DNA of 12,562 nt from NCBI GenBank assembly GCA_903930195.1, contig CAIYXH010000067.1, positions 1-12,562 of the forward strand, read 5' to 3'. This DNA is from an uncultured Actinomycetes bacterium (GTDB lineage Bacteria; Actinomycetota; Thermoleophilia; Gaiellales; Gaiellaceae). Below the pieces are notes generated by a model, which worked only from the letters and a program-made list of their open reading frames with translations, had not been told where the DNA came from and did not search any database. Shown piece by piece: positions 10,011 through 12,562 of this stretch. The position numbers were made by a program, and so were the translations under genes. Position 1 is the stretch's first letter; each line of letters begins with the position of its first letter.

Positions 10011-10622
10011 ATGCGTGTGACAAAGGTGGGCACCGAGCGGCACTGCGCCGTCTGCGAGCGGACGCTGCTGATGGGCGAGCGCTCCGTGCGCTACTCCGCC
10101 GATGCCGGCGAGAGCTACCTCGACGTCTGCTCGCTCTGCCAGGAGTCGGCGCTCGAGTACGGCTGGCACAAGGAAGGCGCGCCGAAGACCCCGACGCTGC
10201 CCGTCGAGCGCAAGCGCGGCCGGTTCTCGCTCGCGACGTTCCTCGGCGCGAAGCCCGCGTCGTTGCAGCCGATCGCCAGCGATCCGGTGCTGCGCCGCCT
10301 CAGCGAGACCGAGCTCTCGGTCGTCGACGCGGCCGACATCTTCAACGGCTCCCAGTACCGCCGCACGGTCGGCGGGATCGCCAAGAGCGTCGGCGTGCCG
10401 ACCGTCTCGGTCGTGCCGCTGTCGGGCGTCAACCACGAGATCGTGATCACGGTCGCCTGGGACATCTCCTGGTACCAGTACCGCGTCACGCCCGACTCGG
10501 CCTCACCGGTACGGCTTGCGGAACGCGGCCACGACCCGGCTGAGCTCGAGGGTGCCTACACGGCCTGGAACGCGCACCTGGAGGACGACGGCCGCGTCGT
10601 CCCCGAGATCGCCCGCCTCTAA
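10011..10622 (+). CDS. Conserved-looking protein with N-terminal CxxC...CxxC zinc-ribbon-like motif, 203 aa
   Basis: I do not recognise a named family. The N-terminal about 45 residues carry two CxxC knuckles, C12-x-x-C15 and C40-x-x-C43, spaced like a treble-clef or ribbon metal site (RHCAVCERTLLMGERSVRYS ... LDVCSLCQES). Residues 55-80 are a basic linker. About 90-135 look helical (PVLRRLSETELSVVDAADIF). The C-terminal part (about 118-190) holds strands with aromatics, PTVSVVPLSGVNHEIVITVA and DISWYQYRVTP. The protein is soluble with no signal peptide, so the metal site should be cytoplasmic. The start is fixed by TACGCT 6 bases upstream. The next gene begins 5 bases after its stop, so the two form an operon. 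A nucleic-acid-binding role is possible but not shown. Confidence 0.82.
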   Translation: MRVTKVGTERHCAVCERTLLMGERSVRYSADAGESYLDVCSLCQESALEYGWHKEGAPKTPTLPVERKRGRFSLATFLGAKPASLQPIASDPVLRRLSETELSVVDAADIFNGSQYRRTVGGIAKSVGVPTVSVVPLSGVNHEIVITVAWDISWYQYRVTPDSASPVRLAERGHDPAELEGAYTAWNAHLEDDGRVVPEIARL

Positions 10623-10627
10623 CGCCG

Positions 10628-10852
10628 GTGATCTACTGCGTCGTCCCCCGGGAGCTCGCGGACGAGATGTTCGACCGGCTCGTGACGTACTACGCCGACA
10701 ACCCGAACGTGACCGTGATCGTCGACCGCCGCGTGGGCAACGACCGGCGGCTCGGCAAGGACGCAGGCGAGTTCAAGGATCAGCGCATCACGCGCGATCG
10801 CCGCCGGCCGCGTGTGACGGGGACGTTCCCGCCGCTCGAGTCCGAGGGCTAG
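10628..10852 (+). CDS. Small Arg-rich protein of unknown function, 74 aa
   Basis: Starts at GTG 10628, 5 bases after the stop of the zinc-ribbon-like gene. The first half is a compact alpha/beta piece (MIYCVVPRELADEMFDRLVT, then YYADNPNVTVIVDRR). The second half is strongly basic with two DRR-type clusters: VDRRVGNDRR (about 32-41) and ITRDRRRPRV (about 53-62). The strand-helix-strand opening followed by DRRxGxDRR repeats is an arrangement I associate with actinobacterial hypothetical proteins, without a known function. There is no signal peptide or Cys pair beyond C4. The weak ribosome site suggests dependence on translation of the gene before it. The Arg-rich end could contact nucleic acid or acidic lipid (inference). 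Confidence 0.75.
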   Translation: MIYCVVPRELADEMFDRLVTYYADNPNVTVIVDRRVGNDRRLGKDAGEFKDQRITRDRRRPRVTGTFPPLESEG

Positions 10853-10854
10853 GC

Positions 10855-12330
10855 TTGGCCGAGCGCAATCTCATCGGCGGGACATGGGCCGGTGGAAGCG
10901 GGGGCGAGACGTTCACGTCCTTCGTGCCGGCGACGGGGGAGACCCTCGATACGTTCCCGCGTTCGACCGCAGCCGACGTCGATCGCGCCGTTGCGGCTGC
11001 GAAAGACGCCTTCGGCGACTGGCGGCTCGTGCCGGCACCCGAGCGTGGCGCGATCCTCTTCCGCTTCGCCGAGCTCCTGCGCGCGCACAAGCCGGAGCTC
11101 ACCGACCTGATGACCCGCGAGATGGGCAAGGTCAAGGCCGAGGCGGGCGGTGACGTGCAGGAGGCGATCGACATGAGCCTGTTCATGGCCGGCGAGGGAC
11201 GCCGCCTGCACGGACAGACCACGCCCAGCGAACTCCGCGACAAGTTCAACATGAGCATCCGCCAGCCGATCGGCGTCGTCGGTGCAATCACCCCGTGGAA
11301 CTTCCCGATCGCGATCCCGTCGTGGAAGCTCGCACCCGCGCTCGTCTGCGGCAACACCGTCGTGCTCAAGGCGGCCGAGGACACCCCGAAGCTCGCCGAG
11401 CGGTTCGTGGAGCTGCTCGCCGAGGCCGGGCTGCCGGACGGTGTCGTCAACCTCGTGCAGGGCTTCGGCGAGGAAGCGGGCGACGCGCTCGTGCGGCATC
11501 CCGACGTGCGGGTGATCTCGTTCACCGGCTCGCGCGAGACCGGCGTCGCCGTCGCGAAGGCCGCGGCCGAGACGCTCACGCATGTCCACCTCGAGCTCGG
11601 CGGCAAGAACGCGATCCTCGTCTGCGACGACGCCGACCTGGATCTGGCGGTCGACGGCATCGTCTGGTCAGCCTTCGGGACGACAGGGCAGCGCTGCACC
11701 GCCGCGTCGCGCGTGATCGTCGACCGCGCGGTCTACGGCGAGCTGCAGAAGCGGCTCGTGGCGCGGGTCGAGGCGCTGCGCCTCGGGCCGGGCTGGGAGG
11801 ACGGCGTCGACGTCGGCCCGCTGATCAACGCCGCGGCGGTCGAGAAGGTCGACGGCTACACCCGGATCGGCATCGACGAGGGGGCGAAGCTGCTCACCGG
11901 CGGCGAGCGCGTCTCCGGCGAGGGTGGCTGCTTCTATCGGCCCACCGTCTTCGCCGATGTCGAGGCGAGCATGCGGATCGCGCAGGAGGAGATCTTTGGC
12001 CCCACGACCGCGCTGATCCCCGTCGACGGCTTCGACGAGGCCGTGGCGGCTGCGAACGGCGTGCGTTTCGGGCTCTCGTCCTCGATCTTCACCCGCGACG
12101 TGAACCGCGCCTTCCGGGCGATGCGCGATCTCGAGGCGGGCATCACCTACGTCAACGCCGGCACGACCGGCGCCGAGGTACATCTGCCCTTCGGCGGCAC
12201 CAAGGACACGGGCAACGGCCATCGCGAGGCCGGCTCCGCCGCGCTCGACGTCTTCACGGAGTGGAAGTCGATCTACGTCGACTACTCCGGCCGCCTCCAG
12301 CGCGCTCAGATCGACAACGTCGACTCTTGA
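10855..12330 (+). CDS. NAD(P)+-dependent aldehyde dehydrogenase, ALDH superfamily, 491 aa
   Basis: It oxidises an aldehyde to the acid with NAD+ or NADP+. Motifs in order: ITPWNFPIAIPSWKLAPAL with oxyanion Asn149; ALVCGNTVVLKAAEDTP; FTGSRETG (nucleotide-binding turn); LELGGKN with general base Glu247; GQRCTAAS with nucleophile Cys281; QEEIFGP with Glu379, which contacts the cofactor; and LPFGGTKDTGNG. Length is normal for the family. The FGTTGQRCTAASRVIV block is like semialdehyde-type dehydrogenases (succinate or alpha-ketoglutarate semialdehyde, or ALDH7), but the substrate cannot be fixed from sequence. The start is TTG 10855 with GAGGG (10844-10848) 6 bases ahead, giving LAERNLIGGTWAGG, the usual N-terminus; a longer frame from 10516 is antisense-like filler. 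It begins 2 bases after the stop of the 74-aa gene, so it may be co-transcribed. Confidence 0.93.
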   Translation: MAERNLIGGTWAGGSGGETFTSFVPATGETLDTFPRSTAADVDRAVAAAKDAFGDWRLVPAPERGAILFRFAELLRAHKPELTDLMTREMGKVKAEAGGDVQEAIDMSLFMAGEGRRLHGQTTPSELRDKFNMSIRQPIGVVGAITPWNFPIAIPSWKLAPALVCGNTVVLKAAEDTPKLAERFVELLAEAGLPDGVVNLVQGFGEEAGDALVRHPDVRVISFTGSRETGVAVAKAAAETLTHVHLELGGKNAILVCDDADLDLAVDGIVWSAFGTTGQRCTAASRVIVDRAVYGELQKRLVARVEALRLGPGWEDGVDVGPLINAAAVEKVDGYTRIGIDEGAKLLTGGERVSGEGGCFYRPTVFADVEASMRIAQEEIFGPTTALIPVDGFDEAVAAANGVRFGLSSSIFTRDVNRAFRAMRDLEAGITYVNAGTTGAEVHLPFGGTKDTGNGHREAGSAALDVFTEWKSIYVDYSGRLQRAQIDNVDS

Positions 12331-12334
12331 GCCG

Positions 12335-12370
12335 CTCGTAGGGACAGGTCTGAAAACCTGTCCCTACGAG
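12335..12370. terminator. 15-bp-stem palindrome, bidirectional terminator or REP-like element
   Basis: CTCGTAGGGACAGGT (12335-12349) is the exact reverse complement of 12356-12370, with loop CTGAAA. It lies 4 bases after the aldehyde dehydrogenase stop. The stop codon of the convergent histidine kinase (12364-12366) lies inside its right arm. No T-run follows. It shares the GGGACAG core with the element at 3014-3098, so both may belong to one dispersed repeat family. Confidence 0.7.
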
Positions 12371-12562
12371 GACGAGGACGAGGTCAGCGGCAGCCGGACG
12401 GTGACCGTCAGTCCGGCTCCCGGCTCGGACGTGGCCGCGACGGTTCCGCCCTGGGCCTCGACGACGGCGGCGACGATCGAGAGCCCGAGCCCGAGCCCGG
12501 CGCCGCCGCTCGCGCGGGTGCGTGACTGGTCGGCGCGGTAGAAGCGCGTGAAGATCGACGCG
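12364..12562 (-). CDS. C-terminal ATP-binding part of a sensor histidine kinase (truncated by window edge)
   Basis: Only the last 65 codons are in the window. They hold the end of the HATPase domain: the F box IFTRFYRADQSRTR, then the G2 box GGAGLGLGLSIV, then VEAQGGTVAATSEPGAG and the final strand LTVTVRLPL. A Ser-rich tail (TSSSSS) precedes the TAG stop. The RFYRADQSRTR spacing and the repeated GLGLGLS are typical of EnvZ/PhoR-type kinases. Kinase core and sensor lie beyond the window. The partner response regulator would be expected just upstream of it (outside the window), not the chimera at 2484, which is 9 kb away. The stop codon falls inside the palindrome at 12335-12370. Confidence 0.9.
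   Translation of the reverse strand, partial: ASIFTRFYRADQSRTRASGGAGLGLGLSIVAAVVEAQGGTVAATSEPGAGLTVTVRLPLTSSSSS

Noticed and set aside
10516..10854. Upstream extension of the aldehyde dehydrogenase
   Set aside because: It overlaps two good genes in another frame, is Arg-rich filler, and a Shine-Dalgarno site supports TTG 10855.
12371..12390. GAGGAC tandem repeat at the kinase gene end
   Set aside because: It is simply the codons for the Ser-rich C-terminus and too short to be a functional repeat.
1..12562. CRISPR array or phage/plasmid backbone
   Set aside because: No regularly spaced direct repeats, integrase, terminase or replication gene is visible; the palindromes are single or paired, not arrays.

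Overview
The window is uniformly GC-rich (about two-thirds G+C by eye). It reads like a chromosome segment of a high-GC actinobacterium. Protein style and gene content (WhiG/FliA-type sigma factor, TatA, FtsH-like protease, glutamic peptidase, single-heme cytochrome c) suggest the class Thermoleophilia (Gaiellales/Solirubrobacterales-like). This placement is inferred from protein style, not from a marker gene. Coding density is very high, and no stretch over about 160 bases lacks a gene. I see no CRISPR array, rRNA, integrase or transposase gene.

Layout. (1) 1-975: a minus-strand pair, a winged-helix regulator overlapping a truncated membrane-protein gene, lies opposite a two-gene plus-strand operon of tiny unknown proteins with strong Shine-Dalgarno sites. 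(2) 972-2116: a DUF1801-type gene diverges from an AraC-type regulator, which is coupled to a VOC-fold gene that loses its second half. (3) 2066-3014: chemotaxis fragments, an orphan receiver resembling the C-terminus of a hybrid CheA and then a CheB-type receiver cut short and joined in frame to an OmpR-type DNA-binding domain. Together with the broken VOC gene this looks like a recombination mosaic. (4) 3014-3098: an 85-bp palindromic element with perfect 16-bp ends. (5) 3110-6681: a minus-strand operon of a highly unusual FtsH-like membrane AAA+ protease and a coupled single-span membrane protein. (6) 6797-8824: tatA, a secreted glutamic peptidase, a small secreted protein on the minus strand and a secreted cytochrome c. 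(7) 8859-10852: tRNA-Trp, a 57-residue membrane protein, a flagellar/WhiG-type sigma factor, a zinc-ribbon-like protein and a small Arg-rich protein. (8) 10855-12562: an aldehyde dehydrogenase, a 15-bp-stem palindrome and the 3' end of a histidine kinase on the minus strand.

Two themes tie the window together. First, many genes have no Shine-Dalgarno site but carry a TAnnnT hexamer 6-8 bases before the start codon, the layout of leaderless transcription. This fixes several start codons. Second, genes inside operons overlap by GTGA, ATGA or TTGA, pointing to translational coupling. The most novel-looking item is the FtsH-like protease, whose AAA+ core is interrupted by two insertions, one carrying two predicted membrane helices, and which is coupled to an uncharacterised membrane partner.
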